Below are positions 8,227 through 16,957 of a DNA stretch of 64,000 nucleotides, in pieces (position 1 is the first letter of the stretch; each line of letters opens with the position of its first letter). Below the pieces are notes generated by a model. It had not been told where the DNA came from. It saw only the letters and a program-made list of their open reading frames with translations, and made no database searches. The stretch is taken from the NCBI GenBank assembly GCA_038120095.1, contig JAYOKZ010000007.1, positions 38,144 to 102,143 on the forward strand, given 5' to 3'. A program made the translations under genes and the position numbers. Source of the stretch: UBA2589 sp038120095 (GTDB taxonomy: Bacteria > Gemmatimonadota > Gemmatimonadetes > Longimicrobiales > Gaopeijiaceae).

Positions 8227-8969
8227 ATCGCCTCGGCGAGAACGGCCTCGTCGATGTCCGCATTCGAGTGAACGTTCTGAACGTCGTCCAGCTCGTCGAG
8301 CATCTCGAGCAACTTCAGCAGTTTCTCCGCGTCCCTGCCCGAAACCGCCACCTCATTCTTCGGGATTCGGGTGATCGCGGCGGATGCAGCCTCGATCCCG
8401 GCCTCCTTGAGGCCTGCTTCGATTGACTGAAGGTCCGACGGCTCCGCCGTCACGACGAACTCCTCGCCATCCCCCGCGACGTCCTCCGCGCCGGACTCGA
8501 TCGCAGCCTCGAATACGTCGTCTTCGGAATGTTTCGACGCGTTAATCACGATCTGTCCCTTTCGTTCGAATTGCCATGCCACGGAGCCATCGGTACCGAG
8601 GCTTCCGTCACACTTGGAGAGCGCGTATCGAACGTCCGCGACAGTTCGGTTGGTGTTGTCGGTAAGGCACTCGATGAACAGCGCGACCCCGCCCGGCCCA
8701 TAGCCCTCGTAGGTCACCTCCTGGTAGTCGACTCCTTCGAGCTCTCCCGTGCCCTTCTTGATCGCACGCTCGATGTTCTCGGCCGGCATCGACGCCGCCT
8801 TCGCCGTCTCGACAGCGAGCCGAAGCCGAGCATTGAACTCGACACTGCCACCGCCTTCCCTCGCCGCGACCGTGATCTCGCGGATCAACTTCGTGAACAG
8901 GGCACCACGCTTCGCGTCATTGACGCCCTTTTTCCGCTTGATCTTCGACCACTTGTTATGACCGGCCAT
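8223..8969 (-). CDS. YebC/PmpR family regulatory protein
   Basis: This 248-residue member of the YebC family opens with the invariant MAGHNKWSKIKRKKGVNDAKRG, and further conserved blocks are GGVALFIECLTDNTNRTV and GSVAWQFERKGQIVI. Family members have been described as DNA-binding regulators and more recently as translation factors that help ribosomes through proline stretches. The usual position directly upstream of ruvC is kept. The ATG at 8969 is chosen because the family N-terminus is nearly invariant. It is probably the first gene of the operon running to rsmB. Confidence 0.93.
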   Translation of the reverse strand: MAGHNKWSKIKRKKGVNDAKRGALFTKLIREITVAAREGGGSVEFNARLRLAVETAKAASMPAENIERAIKKGTGELEGVDYQEVTYEGYGPGGVALFIECLTDNTNRTVADVRYALSKCDGSLGTDGSVAWQFERKGQIVINASKHSEDDVFEAAIESGAEDVAGDGEEFVVTAEPSDLQSIEAGLKEAGIEAASAAITRIPKNEVAVSGRDAEKLLKLLEMLDELDDVQNVHSNADIDEAVLAEAM

Positions 8970-9177
8970 CTGGTCTCCTGCGCATCCGAATCGAAGCCAT
9001 TCCTGTCTCTGTTCAGCGAATTGTACGAACAATCATGAACCTGCACGCACCGCAGGACTTGCCGGGGAACGTTGCACATACTCACTTCCGAACATACGGT
9101 CTGCAACAGTACATTGGTTTAAGTTTGGCTTAATGAGTTCGATGTTGACCTAGAGGTTGTGGGAGGTTCCTCCAGCG
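8970..9177. promoter_or_regulatory. Divergent intergenic region between yebC and the pilin gene
   Basis: These roughly 200 bases are noticeably richer in A and T than their surroundings and lie between two divergent genes, so they should contain the promoters for the long yebC-ruv-fmt operon and for the pilin gene. I could not find a confident -35/-10 pair or an operator. A ribosome binding site (GGGAGG, 9161-9166) precedes the pilin ATG at 9178. Confidence 0.4.
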
Positions 9178-9573
9178 ATGCCTGAGATGCACCGATTCCC
9201 GCGGGGTTTCACGCTCATCGAGTTGCTGATCGTTGTCGTCGTCATTGGAATTTTGGCGACGATCGCAATACCCCGGTTCTCCGAAATGCGGTTGAGGGCC
9301 TATGTGGCGGCGGTCACCTCTGATCTCAAGAACGCCGCGAGTCAGCAGGAGATCTACCTGAACGAGCATTACATTTACGCATCGTCGATCGATCAGCTCG
9401 ACATGGAGCTGACGGACGCAGTAAGCGTCACGATCAATGAAGCCACGGGGACCGGGTGGGCGGCAACCGCGGCGCACTCGGGACTGTCAGACACCTGCGG
9501 CGTTTTCTTCGGAAGCGCCTCGCCGGCGAATGGAACGCCGGCGACCACGGAAGGAGCCGTCGCCTGCAATTGA
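9178..9573 (+). CDS. Type IV pilin-like protein with prepilin leader
   Basis: The 131-residue protein has a class III signal: a short basic leader ending in FPRG, then FTLIELLIVVVVIGILATI, with the conserved Glu at position 5 after the prepilin peptidase cleavage site. The rest is a small globular domain with a C-terminal Cys pair region (DTCGVFFG and AVACN) like the disulfide loop of PilA or pseudopilins. The start ATG at 9178 is preferred over an upstream TTG because a GGGAGG ribosome binding site lies 11 bases before it. No pilus assembly genes are nearby, so a major pilin, minor pilin or type II secretion pseudopilin are all possible. Confidence 0.88.
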   Translation: MPEMHRFPRGFTLIELLIVVVVIGILATIAIPRFSEMRLRAYVAAVTSDLKNAASQQEIYLNEHYIYASSIDQLDMELTDAVSVTINEATGTGWAATAAHSGLSDTCGVFFGSASPANGTPATTEGAVACN

Positions 9574-9625
9574 CGATGACCGCGCGCCACACCGTCTCGT
9601 TGGCACCGCGTTCGTGGGCGGGTCC

Positions 9626-10978
9626 CTAAAACCATCCCCGCCCGAAACCGCCCCCGCCGAATCCCTGCGCGTTTCGGAACCTGTTGTTCACGACATTGTT
9701 GTAGATCGATCCGAACTGGAAGTTGAAGCCAACGCTCAGGCCGTATTCGAAGTCCGTTTCCAGTTGCTGTAGCCGCAAAAGAGCCTCTTCATCGGATATG
9801 CCCTCCGCGGACAGGTAGATCTGATCCTGCACCCACCGGATGTTTCCCTCCAGGCGCACTGAAAAGCCCCGAACGATCCGGAAGTCGATGTCACCTCGCA
9901 GATTGACGCTGTAGAGGCCATCGTCGTACTGAGCTTCATCCGGCAGGAAAAGGAAATTCGACAAGCTGACCGAAGCGCCGGTCTCGCCCCAAGGCTGCCG
10001 GGCTCCCAGATCGATTTCTGCCGACTGCTCCCAGCGGGTCTCTGCCCGCTGTCCGTACAGAGTCTCCTCCAGGTACCGGCGATACGCCGGCCCGATCCGG
10101 TAGGAGAAGGTGAGGGACTTTCGGGTCGCCTCTTCGTACGGGAATGCGCTGAACTCGAGCGCAGGCGTGACTTCCCAGCGAAACTCCTGGTTGAACCTCG
10201 GCTGGCGGGCGACCTCGGCACGAGCGCCCACTGACCAGTGCTCGGCCAGCGTGTACACGAACCACGGCCGAACCCCCCAGTCCGTGCGCGTATCCGTGAA
10301 TGTGCTTTCCTCGAGCTCGATCTCCTGCTCCCGGGAGTTGATGTTCGAACTGAGGCTGATCTTCCACCTCGGCGACACCCGCGATGCACTGACGCTTCCC
10401 GACAGATTCTGCGACTTCCGTCGCGACTCACCCGCGAGGTTGAAATTCGAGTTGACCCTGAAGACCCAGAGGTCCCAGGGATCCTCGACCTCCTGACTGG
10501 ACACCACGCGGTCGGTGGCGCTACCTCCGGTCACAGACGCGCCCATGACCGAGGCGACGCCGCGGAAGCCTGCGACGGTGGAGAACCGAGCGAGGCCAAT
10601 CGCCATCGCATGGGTGATCCCATCGAGCCGCTCGACGTCGGTATCCGTCGAGAGAGCTTGATACCGCATGTTGTCGACATATGCGTCCGTCTCGTCCCGT
10701 CCGATGAAGTCGAGTTGATACTCCCGACCGCCAGCGCCCGTCGTGATGCTGGTCATGATCAGGTGAACGTCCGACACCTGTCGGTCGTTTACCCAGTCGA
10801 CCCAGCCGATCTCGGTTCGGTAATACTCGGAATTGCAGTCCCGTCCGTCGCAGTCGAAGAACACGCGAGGGCGGGTCTGGGCCGAGGCATCACCGGGAGC
10901 CTGCCAGAGCCCTGCCAGGAGGAGAATCGCCGCGAACGAGGTCCGGGCGATTGGCTCCGGCACGGTGTATGAAAGCAT
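9626..10978 (-). CDS. Uncharacterised outer-membrane beta-barrel protein
   Basis: A 450-residue exported protein of unknown function. A signal peptide (IARTSFAAILLLAGLWQAPG, ending near ASAQ) is followed by RPRVFFDCDGRDCNSEYYR with two close cysteines. Then come many alternating hydrophobic and polar stretches typical of beta strands, such as NFNLAGESRRKSQNLSGSVS and WKISLSSNINSREQEIELEE. The C-terminus is Gly-rich and ends in Phe (GGGGFGRGWF), as outer-membrane barrels do. The ATG at 10978 is the likeliest start; another ATG lies at 11005 and neither has a strong ribosome binding site. It converges on the pilin gene with a 52-base gap. Confidence 0.7.
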   Translation of the reverse strand: MLSYTVPEPIARTSFAAILLLAGLWQAPGDASAQTRPRVFFDCDGRDCNSEYYRTEIGWVDWVNDRQVSDVHLIMTSITTGAGGREYQLDFIGRDETDAYVDNMRYQALSTDTDVERLDGITHAMAIGLARFSTVAGFRGVASVMGASVTGGSATDRVVSSQEVEDPWDLWVFRVNSNFNLAGESRRKSQNLSGSVSASRVSPRWKISLSSNINSREQEIELEESTFTDTRTDWGVRPWFVYTLAEHWSVGARAEVARQPRFNQEFRWEVTPALEFSAFPYEEATRKSLTFSYRIGPAYRRYLEETLYGQRAETRWEQSAEIDLGARQPWGETGASVSLSNFLFLPDEAQYDDGLYSVNLRGDIDFRIVRGFSVRLEGNIRWVQDQIYLSAEGISDEEALLRLQQLETDFEYGLSVGFNFQFGSIYNNVVNNRFRNAQGFGGGGFGRGWF

Positions 10979-11072
10979 AGAGCGGAAGAGACTTGAGCAG
11001 CGCATTCGAATCCGTGGACACCAGCCCGTTCTCGACTGTTGAGTGTCATGCAACCCGGCCATCGGCGTCACG

Positions 11073-12659
11073 TCACGAGCCCGGACCACGCTCCAGCGTC
11101 GGAGGTATCCGTGCCCTCGTCGTCTGCTCCAACGCAAACGCCCAGGAAAGCAGATCTGCCTCCGACCACATGTCCCCGATCAGCGCCAATACGAAGGGAG
11201 TCCCGTCATCGAAGTAGCTGTACGGCACGGTGACCGTCGGAACTCCGATGTCATTGATGATGTTGCTGGGGATCTCCGCCCAATTGTTGGGATTGTAGTC
11301 GGGTCGCTCCGGATCCTCGACCACCGGGCGGTTCGGCACACCGGACTGAGGAAAAAACAGACCATCGAGGTCGTATTCTTCCATCACGGAACGAAACAAC
11401 GTGCGGATCTCGTGCCGCCAGGCCTGATACGCATCTCCTTCTTCCGTGGCGCTCGGGCGCGCCGGCGGCGGAGCGGGCTGATCCCCCCTCCGACCGCGGG
11501 TGTATTCGCGACCGCTCAGTGCTTCCCACTCTTCGATCGAGTTGAACGGCGCATTCGGGCCCAGCCCCAGCATGTAGACGAGCATGTCATGGGCCCCCTG
11601 CGACCGGACCGTGGGCCGTTCCTCATAGAGTTCCACAAAGCCCGACCCCGCGAAGGGATCCTCAACGACATCAGCCCCCAACCGACGCAGAGTGTCGACC
11701 GCGCGTCGGTAGTGCACCTCCGAGAGTGGATCGAGCGGCAGGAAGTCCTCTCGCCAGCCCGGACCGACCAGGCCGAATCTCGCACCCTCCAGAGACCCGG
11801 CATCCAGCGCCGCCACGTAGCCTTCCTCCGGCATTCTGCCCACAGAGGCGTAGGTCGCGAGGTCCTCCACCGTCGGGCCCGCCAGAACATCGAGGGTCAG
11901 CGCGGCATCATACACGGTCTTGGCCATCGGCCCGACCACGTCGACATAGGTCCCCGACAGCGGGACGACTCCCTCGATCGGAACCAGGCCGTACGTCGGC
12001 TTGACCCCGACGAGCGCCTGGGCGGACGAGGGATTCTGAATGGATCCGCCGGTCTCCGTTCCAAGGCCCAGCACGGCAAAGCTGGCGTTGACCGCCGTCG
12101 CGGTGCCACCGCTCGAGCCCCCCGGCACCTTCTCGACGTTGTACGGATTGAGTGTGCGGCCTGCAACGGAGCTGGTCGTCCGGGTCCCATGACCGGCAAA
12201 GTCCGGCAGGTTCGTCTTCCCAAGGATGATCGCGCCCGCCTCCCGAAGTCGCGTCACCACCTCGGCATCGTCATCGGGTACCATGTCGACACCGCCCGTT
12301 GCCCGGCTGAAGCCTTCCCAGCCCGCGGTCGTGACCAACCCACCGTGGTCGATATTGTCCTTGATGACGACAGGAACGCCATGCAGCGGCCCCACCGGCC
12401 CACCTCCCGCATACAGCACATCGAGTTCGGCTGCGGTCGCGAGTGCCTCCGGATTCATGGAGATGAAGGCGTTGTAGTATCCCTCGAAGGTTCGGATGCG
12501 GTCGAGAAATGCCTCCGTGACCTCCACGGCGGAGAACGCGCCCGCGGCGTAGCCCGCCTGCAGGTCGGCCACCGTCATCTCGACGACGTCGATCGCCTGT
12601 GCTTCGATTCGGTCGACGGACGTGAGGGGAGCGGCGAGGGCCGTGACGGCGGCCCCGGC
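11073..12659 (-). CDS. Amidase-signature family enzyme, 5' end unresolved
   Basis: About 526 residues of an amidase-signature hydrolase, which cleaves amide bonds using a Ser-cisSer-Lys triad. The Lys lies in VPVVIKDNIDHGG, the serines in VPGGSSGGTATAV and GTETGGSIQNPSS. The N-terminus cannot be read: reading upstream through 12660-12792, the frame dissolves into poly-Pro/Gly encoded by G and C homopolymers. Just inside it, AAVTALAAPLTS looks like the end of a signal peptide, so the protein is probably exported. The upstream neighbour on the same strand is an AbgB-like M20 protein. The true substrate is unknown. Confidence 0.85.
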   Translation of the reverse strand, partial: AGAAVTALAAPLTSVDRIEAQAIDVVEMTVADLQAGYAAGAFSAVEVTEAFLDRIRTFEGYYNAFISMNPEALATAAELDVLYAGGGPVGPLHGVPVVIKDNIDHGGLVTTAGWEGFSRATGGVDMVPDDDAEVVTRLREAGAIILGKTNLPDFAGHGTRTTSSVAGRTLNPYNVEKVPGGSSGGTATAVNASFAVLGLGTETGGSIQNPSSAQALVGVKPTYGLVPIEGVVPLSGTYVDVVGPMAKTVYDAALTLDVLAGPTVEDLATYASVGRMPEEGYVAALDAGSLEGARFGLVGPGWREDFLPLDPLSEVHYRRAVDTLRRLGADVVEDPFAGSGFVELYEERPTVRSQGAHDMLVYMLGLGPNAPFNSIEEWEALSGREYTRGRRGDQPAPPPARPSATEEGDAYQAWRHEIRTLFRSVMEEYDLDGLFFPQSGVPNRPVVEDPERPDYNPNNWAEIPSNIINDIGVPTVTVPYSYFDDGTPFVLALIGDMWSEADLLSWAFALEQTTRARIPPTLERGPGS

Positions 12660-12792
12660 CCCCCGCCCGGGCCCCCCCCCTCCTGCCCCCCGCGGTGTTG
12701 GGGGGGGGGGGGGGGGGGGGGCGGGGGGGTGGGGGGGGGGGGGGGGGCGGGGCGGGGCCCCCGGCCCGCCGCCCCGGTCCACAGCCGCGCGG
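12660..12792. repeat. G/C homopolymer tract, probable assembly or sequencing artefact
   Basis: A stretch of C runs gives way to long runs of G (about 22 from 12700, then more broken only by single C or T) before C runs resume. It lies exactly where the amidase should have its start codon and signal peptide. The M20 stop at 12793-12795 looks intact because that protein ends at the same place as its paralogue. I see no gene, promoter or ribosome binding site that can be trusted here. Confidence 0.75.
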
Positions 12793-14466
12793 TCAGCTGC
12801 CCCCCGGACGCGTCGGCGCCGGAGGGTCGAGCTGCAAAGCGCCATCCTCATCCTGCGACACCGGGCGCGAACGGATGGTCGGATACTCGATGCCGAGTTG
12901 TTCGAGGTACGTGTCGAATTCAGAGGCGTCGTAGTAGAACGGTCGCATCTGCTCACGCCACTGACCCATGATCTCCTCGTTCAGCCAGATGGCCGGCTGG
13001 TCAGTCTCCGCGATGAAGGGGATATACTCCGTTTCCGCCGTCTGAACGTTGTGGAAATAGTCCCACGCCGCGTCGACCGTTTCACCATCGAGGAAGAGGT
13101 CGAGGAGGGTCAGCGCCTGAGCCTTGGCCCCGGCGACCCCACCCTTGTGCGCGATCGGCGTCGCCATCGCGATCCCGTTTGCCCAGTTGTGCCCCGGTCC
13201 ACCCCTCATGTTGGACGGATAACCGAGCGTGACGGTGGGCATGTTCCAGGAGATGTCACCAATGTCGTCCGAGCCCCCACCGAGCGACCGGGAGAGGTCG
13301 ACGGGGCCACTCATCTCTTCCGGGACCTCGGTTTCGAGCCCGGATACCTCGACACCCATCTCCTCCTGGAAGGCCTCGGCGAAGCGAACATCGTCCTCGG
13401 ACCAATCGGGCATCCCGACGCGCTGGATGTTGGCGAAGGTCGCCTCAGCCACGGGCTTGCTGAAATGACGACTCCATGCCGAGCCCACCGTCATGATCGT
13501 GTCGAGCTGCGTCCCGGTCATCAGCGCCGCACCTCGTGCCATATCGGCAGCAGCGTCGTACTGCTCCTTTGTCAGCTCGTAATCCCGCTCCCGAAAGTAG
13601 AACCAGATCGTGGCTGTCTGCGGGACCACGTTGGGCTGATCTCCGCCGTCGACGATGATGTAGTGAGAGCGCGCCGCCGGGCGGAGGTGTTCCCGCTTGT
13701 ACTCCCACGCCTGAGCCATGAGCATCACCGCGTCGAGCGCAGACCGGCCACGCCAGGGGGACCCGGCGGAGTGAGCCGTTTCCCCCGTGAACCGATACAT
13801 CACCGACCAAAGGGCGTTTCCACCCTGCTGCCCCCAGTTCACGCCGAAGCCAGAGCTCACGTGGGTGAAGAGATTCACGTCGACGTCATCGAACACGCCC
13901 TCGCGGACGAAGTATGCTTTGGACGCCACCTGTTCCTCGGCGACCCCGGGCCAGATCAGGAGCGACCCGTCGATATTCTCGCGTTCCATGATCTCCTTCA
14001 CGGCGAGCGCCGCGACGATGTTCACCGCCTGGCCCGAGTTGTGGCCTTCGCCATGCCCGGGTGCCATCGCCAGGATGGGATCCCGGTATGCAACACCGGG
14101 CTTCTGATTCGACTGCGGGATCCCGTCGACATCAGATCCGAGAGCGATCACGGGCTCACCTGACCCATTCGACCAGCGCGCGGTCCACGCGGAAGGCATC
14201 CCGGCGACCCCCAGCTCGATCTCGAACCCCTCATCAGCGAGGAGGCCGGTCAGGTAGCGTTGGGTTTCGAACTCCTGCATCCCCAATTCACCGAAGGAGA
14301 ACAGGTGGTCGATGATCTCCTGAACGAGTTCGGAGCGATCTTCGACCATCTCCAGCGCTTCGTCCTTGAGGGATTCGAGGCGCGGATCCGCCTGCGCGAG
14401 CAGGTTGTGGGGCGCGATCGCCAGGGCGGCGAGCACGCAAAACGTGCGAAGCAGCACTCGGTGCAT
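12793..14466 (-). CDS. Secreted M20 amidohydrolase, AbgB-like (copy 1)
   Basis: A 557-residue metallopeptidase-fold hydrolase with a signal peptide (HRVLLRTFCVLAALAIAPHN, cleaved near LLAQ). Metal-site segments are ALGSDVDGIPQSNQ, GHGEGHNSGQAVNIV and PGVAEEQVASKA, and C-terminally GGGSDDIGDISWNMPTV, which resembles AbgB (p-aminobenzoyl-glutamate hydrolase subunit). The ATG at 14466 is chosen over 14478 because GGAG lies 7 bases before it. It is closely similar along its whole length to the protein at 21392-23050, so the two are recent duplicates. AbgB normally works with AbgA, but no AbgA-like gene is adjacent. The substrate is unknown. Confidence 0.88.
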   Translation of the reverse strand: MHRVLLRTFCVLAALAIAPHNLLAQADPRLESLKDEALEMVEDRSELVQEIIDHLFSFGELGMQEFETQRYLTGLLADEGFEIELGVAGMPSAWTARWSNGSGEPVIALGSDVDGIPQSNQKPGVAYRDPILAMAPGHGEGHNSGQAVNIVAALAVKEIMERENIDGSLLIWPGVAEEQVASKAYFVREGVFDDVDVNLFTHVSSGFGVNWGQQGGNALWSVMYRFTGETAHSAGSPWRGRSALDAVMLMAQAWEYKREHLRPAARSHYIIVDGGDQPNVVPQTATIWFYFRERDYELTKEQYDAAADMARGAALMTGTQLDTIMTVGSAWSRHFSKPVAEATFANIQRVGMPDWSEDDVRFAEAFQEEMGVEVSGLETEVPEEMSGPVDLSRSLGGGSDDIGDISWNMPTVTLGYPSNMRGGPGHNWANGIAMATPIAHKGGVAGAKAQALTLLDLFLDGETVDAAWDYFHNVQTAETEYIPFIAETDQPAIWLNEEIMGQWREQMRPFYYDASEFDTYLEQLGIEYPTIRSRPVSQDEDGALQLDPPAPTRPGGS

Positions 14467-14580
14467 CAGTGACTCCATGAAGAACAATGGGCATGCCAGC
14501 ATGCCGGAGGATGCGCGCACGGTTTCGATACGGCAAGACGGTTGTCTTGAGGCTCGTCCCGCGCTCACATAGGTTACTCA

Positions 14581-14599
14581 GTTGAGAATGGTTTTCAAT
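14581..14599 (+). promoter_or_regulatory. Candidate Fur box upstream of the flavin cassette
   Basis: The 15-base core TGAGAATGGTTTTCA (14583-14597) is a 7-1-7 imperfect palindrome close to the Fur consensus TGATAATnATTATCA. The extended 19 bases keep six of nine paired positions. It stands in a locally AT-rich patch between two divergent genes, 11-13 bases before the probable apbE start, where a repressor would cover the promoter or start. No fur gene is in the window. Assigned by eye only. Confidence 0.5.
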
Positions 14600-14609
14600 T
14601 TCACTGAAT

Positions 14610-15653
14610 GTGATTCTTCCTACGTTCATTGCCGTCGCGGGCGTGCTCACTTCCCCACCGAATGCCGCACCGGACACACTGCCTCTGGTCCGGGAAGCGT
14701 GGATCATGGGGACACGGGCGGTCGTCATCCTGGACCGGCCTCCAACAGGAAGCCGCCTCGAGGCCAGTGAACGTGTACTGGGCGAGCTGCGAAGAGTGGA
14801 ACGGCTCCTGAGCACGTGGGATCCGACGTCCGAACTGAGCAAGATCAATGCGGCGTCACCGGGGCTCCGTGCAATGCCCGGAGCAGAACTCGGCGAACTT
14901 CTGGTGCGAGCTGCTGAGCTGACGGACCGGGCGGGCGGCACGTTCGATCCCTCCGTCGGAGCATACATCGACGCCTGGGATCTCCGGGGGTCAGGGCGTC
15001 AACCCTCCCCGGCAGAACTCGAACGCGCCCAGGCCGCGACAGGTCAGCCAGGCGTTTCCATCGATCGCCACTCGGGCGCGGTGGTCCGGCATGACCGGTC
15101 GGCGTGGCTCGATTCAGGAGCGTTCGGGAAGGGGGCAGCGCTCCTCGCCGCTGCCCGTCTGCCCGAGGCAGACTCGGTCGACATGCTGGTGGACCTTGGC
15201 GGACAACTCTGGCTTTCGCCCAAAGGGCAACCGCGACGCGTCGAGATCGCGCATCCCTCGGATCGGGCGGCAACCGTCGGCTACTTCACCCTTCCGTCCG
15301 GCCACTCGGTGGCGACGTCCGGGATCTCGGAGCGGGCAGTCACGATCGACGGCGTGCGGATCGGACACATCCTGGATCCTCGAACCGGCCGGCCCGTATC
15401 CGGCTGGGGCAGTGTGAGTGTCGTCTCCGAGGACCCGATGGAGGCCGACGCCCTGTCTACGGCTCTGTTCGTCATGGGCCCCGAGGCAGGTGCCATGTGG
15501 GCAGAAACACAAGGGACAGTGGCGGCTCTTTTCGTGATCGAAACAGCCACAGGCTTGCGCGTACGATGGACACCGCCGATGGCCCAGCTGCTACCCGCTA
15601 CGCCCGACGGAACACCGTACGTCCTGTACGAACCCTATCTTCCGAGTCGCTGA
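14610..15653 (+). CDS. apbE: FAD:protein FMN transferase ApbE
   Basis: ApbE takes FMN from FAD and attaches it covalently to a Thr or Ser of an exported flavoprotein. The 347-residue protein shows the family blocks in order: WIMGTRAVVILD, GGTFDPSVGAYIDAW, DSGAFGKGAALLAA, MLVDLGGQLW, HILDPRTGRPVSG and ADALSTALFVMG. A hydrophobic N-terminus (ILPTFIAVAGVL) suggests export or membrane anchoring. The GTG at 14610 is the best available start but lacks a ribosome binding site and lies just behind the Fur-like site; a CTG at 14604 is an alternative. The stop is 2 bases before the porin ATG, and its probable substrate is encoded two genes on. Confidence 0.92.
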   Translation: MILPTFIAVAGVLTSPPNAAPDTLPLVREAWIMGTRAVVILDRPPTGSRLEASERVLGELRRVERLLSTWDPTSELSKINAASPGLRAMPGAELGELLVRAAELTDRAGGTFDPSVGAYIDAWDLRGSGRQPSPAELERAQAATGQPGVSIDRHSGAVVRHDRSAWLDSGAFGKGAALLAAARLPEADSVDMLVDLGGQLWLSPKGQPRRVEIAHPSDRAATVGYFTLPSGHSVATSGISERAVTIDGVRIGHILDPRTGRPVSGWGSVSVVSEDPMEADALSTALFVMGPEAGAMWAETQGTVAALFVIETATGLRVRWTPPMAQLLPATPDGTPYVLYEPYLPSR

Positions 15654-15655
15654 CC

Positions 15656-16957
15656 ATGCGCCTGAGCACCCGACGGGGGCCCGCGGCGGGATTGTCTCCC
15701 CGTACTCTATCCCTGATCGCCCTGTTCGCGTCGGTTCTGAGTTCTGGTGACCTCGAGGGCCAGACGTCTCCGGACTCAGCGCGAATCGCGGAACTGGAGC
15801 GACGACTGGATGCGGTCACGCGCGAACTCGAGCGGCTCGACCTCGGCGAAGACGTGGTGCCTGCGGACGCCATGGAAGCGGGATTCGGTCCCGGTGCGTC
15901 GAAGGTCTATCAGATCGAGCAGGGTGTCTCGATCGGAGGGTACGGAGAATTTCTCTACGAAAATTACAGCGGCGAACGCCAGGACGGTGCAGCGTCAGGG
16001 AGTTTCGATCAGTTCGACGCTCTTCGGGCGATTATCTACGTCGGTTACAAATTCGACGATCGGTTTCTCTTCAACTCCGAGATCGAAGTCGAACACGCCG
16101 ACGAGATTTTTCTCGAATTCGCGTACCTCGAGTACCGGCTCTCGGATCAGCTGGGGCTGCGCGGGGGAACGCTTCTGGCGCCGCTCGGTCTCGTCAATGA
16201 ACTCCACGAACCTCCGATCTTTCTCGGTAGTGAGCGGGCGGTCACAGAGCAACGAATCATTCCGACCACATGGCGCGAGAACGGCTTCGGGGCATTCGGT
16301 GGCAATGACGACTTCGCGTGGCGCGTCTATCTGCTGAACTCACTCGATGGTGCCGACTTCGCATCAACCGGCGTGCGTGGCGGCCGGCAGAAAGGCAGCA
16401 AGGCACGAGCGGAAGACTTCGGTCTCGCTGCGCGCCTCGACTACACCGGGAGGCCCGGCCTGCTCGCCGGCGTGTCTGCGTACTCCGGAGACGCAGGCCA
16501 CGACCGAGAGGTCAACGGAGCTGACGTGGGTGGACGCCTGACGATCTGGGACCTGCACGTGGACTACCGATCTCGCGGACTGTGGCTTCGAGGCCTCGTG
16601 GCGGGAGCCTCCGTGGGCGACGCCGCGTTGCTGAACGAACTGGCAGGGTTGGCCGGTCCCTCGGGTGTCGGGTCGGAAATGCTGGGCTGGTACGTGCAGG
16701 CCGGCTTCGATGTTCTGCGCGGGACGACCATTGATCACGAGCTGTTTCCGTACGTTGGACTGGAAAAGGTGGAAACGCAGCGCCAGGTGCCGACGGGATT
16801 CTCGGTGGACCCCGCCACCAGCGTTACGGTCACCTCGTTTGGGCTGGCCTGGAAGCCGATACCTCAGATCATCCTGAAGGCTGACCTCCAGCTGCATTCG
16901 AACGGCGCGAACACCGGTGAGAATCAGTGGAACGTGAATCTGGGATGGCTGTTCTGA
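15656..16957 (+). CDS. Outer-membrane porin-like protein of the flavin cassette
   Basis: A 433-residue exported protein resembling phosphate-selective (OprO/OprP-type) porins. After a signal peptide (LSLIALFASVLSSGDLEG) comes a short heptad-rich coiled coil (IAELERRLDAVTRELERL), then a long beta-strand region with VSIGGYGEFLYENYSGE, IIYVGYKFDDRFLFNSEIEV, LRGGTLLAPLGLVNELHEP and a terminal aromatic (WNVNLGWLF). The ATG at 15656 directly follows the apbE stop. Its final 13 bases overlap the next gene. In this setting it may let a small electron acceptor, donor or metal complex reach the periplasmic flavoprotein; that role is inference. Confidence 0.82.
   Translation: MRLSTRRGPAAGLSPRTLSLIALFASVLSSGDLEGQTSPDSARIAELERRLDAVTRELERLDLGEDVVPADAMEAGFGPGASKVYQIEQGVSIGGYGEFLYENYSGERQDGAASGSFDQFDALRAIIYVGYKFDDRFLFNSEIEVEHADEIFLEFAYLEYRLSDQLGLRGGTLLAPLGLVNELHEPPIFLGSERAVTEQRIIPTTWRENGFGAFGGNDDFAWRVYLLNSLDGADFASTGVRGGRQKGSKARAEDFGLAARLDYTGRPGLLAGVSAYSGDAGHDREVNGADVGGRLTIWDLHVDYRSRGLWLRGLVAGASVGDAALLNELAGLAGPSGVGSEMLGWYVQAGFDVLRGTTIDHELFPYVGLEKVETQRQVPTGFSVDPATSVTVTSFGLAWKPIPQIILKADLQLHSNGANTGENQWNVNLGWLF

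Noticed and set aside
12622..14163. A long plus-strand frame with a Gly/Pro-rich beginning opposite the AbgB-like gene
   Set aside because: It is antisense to a gene with clear M20 motifs and starts in the homopolymer tract, so its low-complexity beginning is not real protein.
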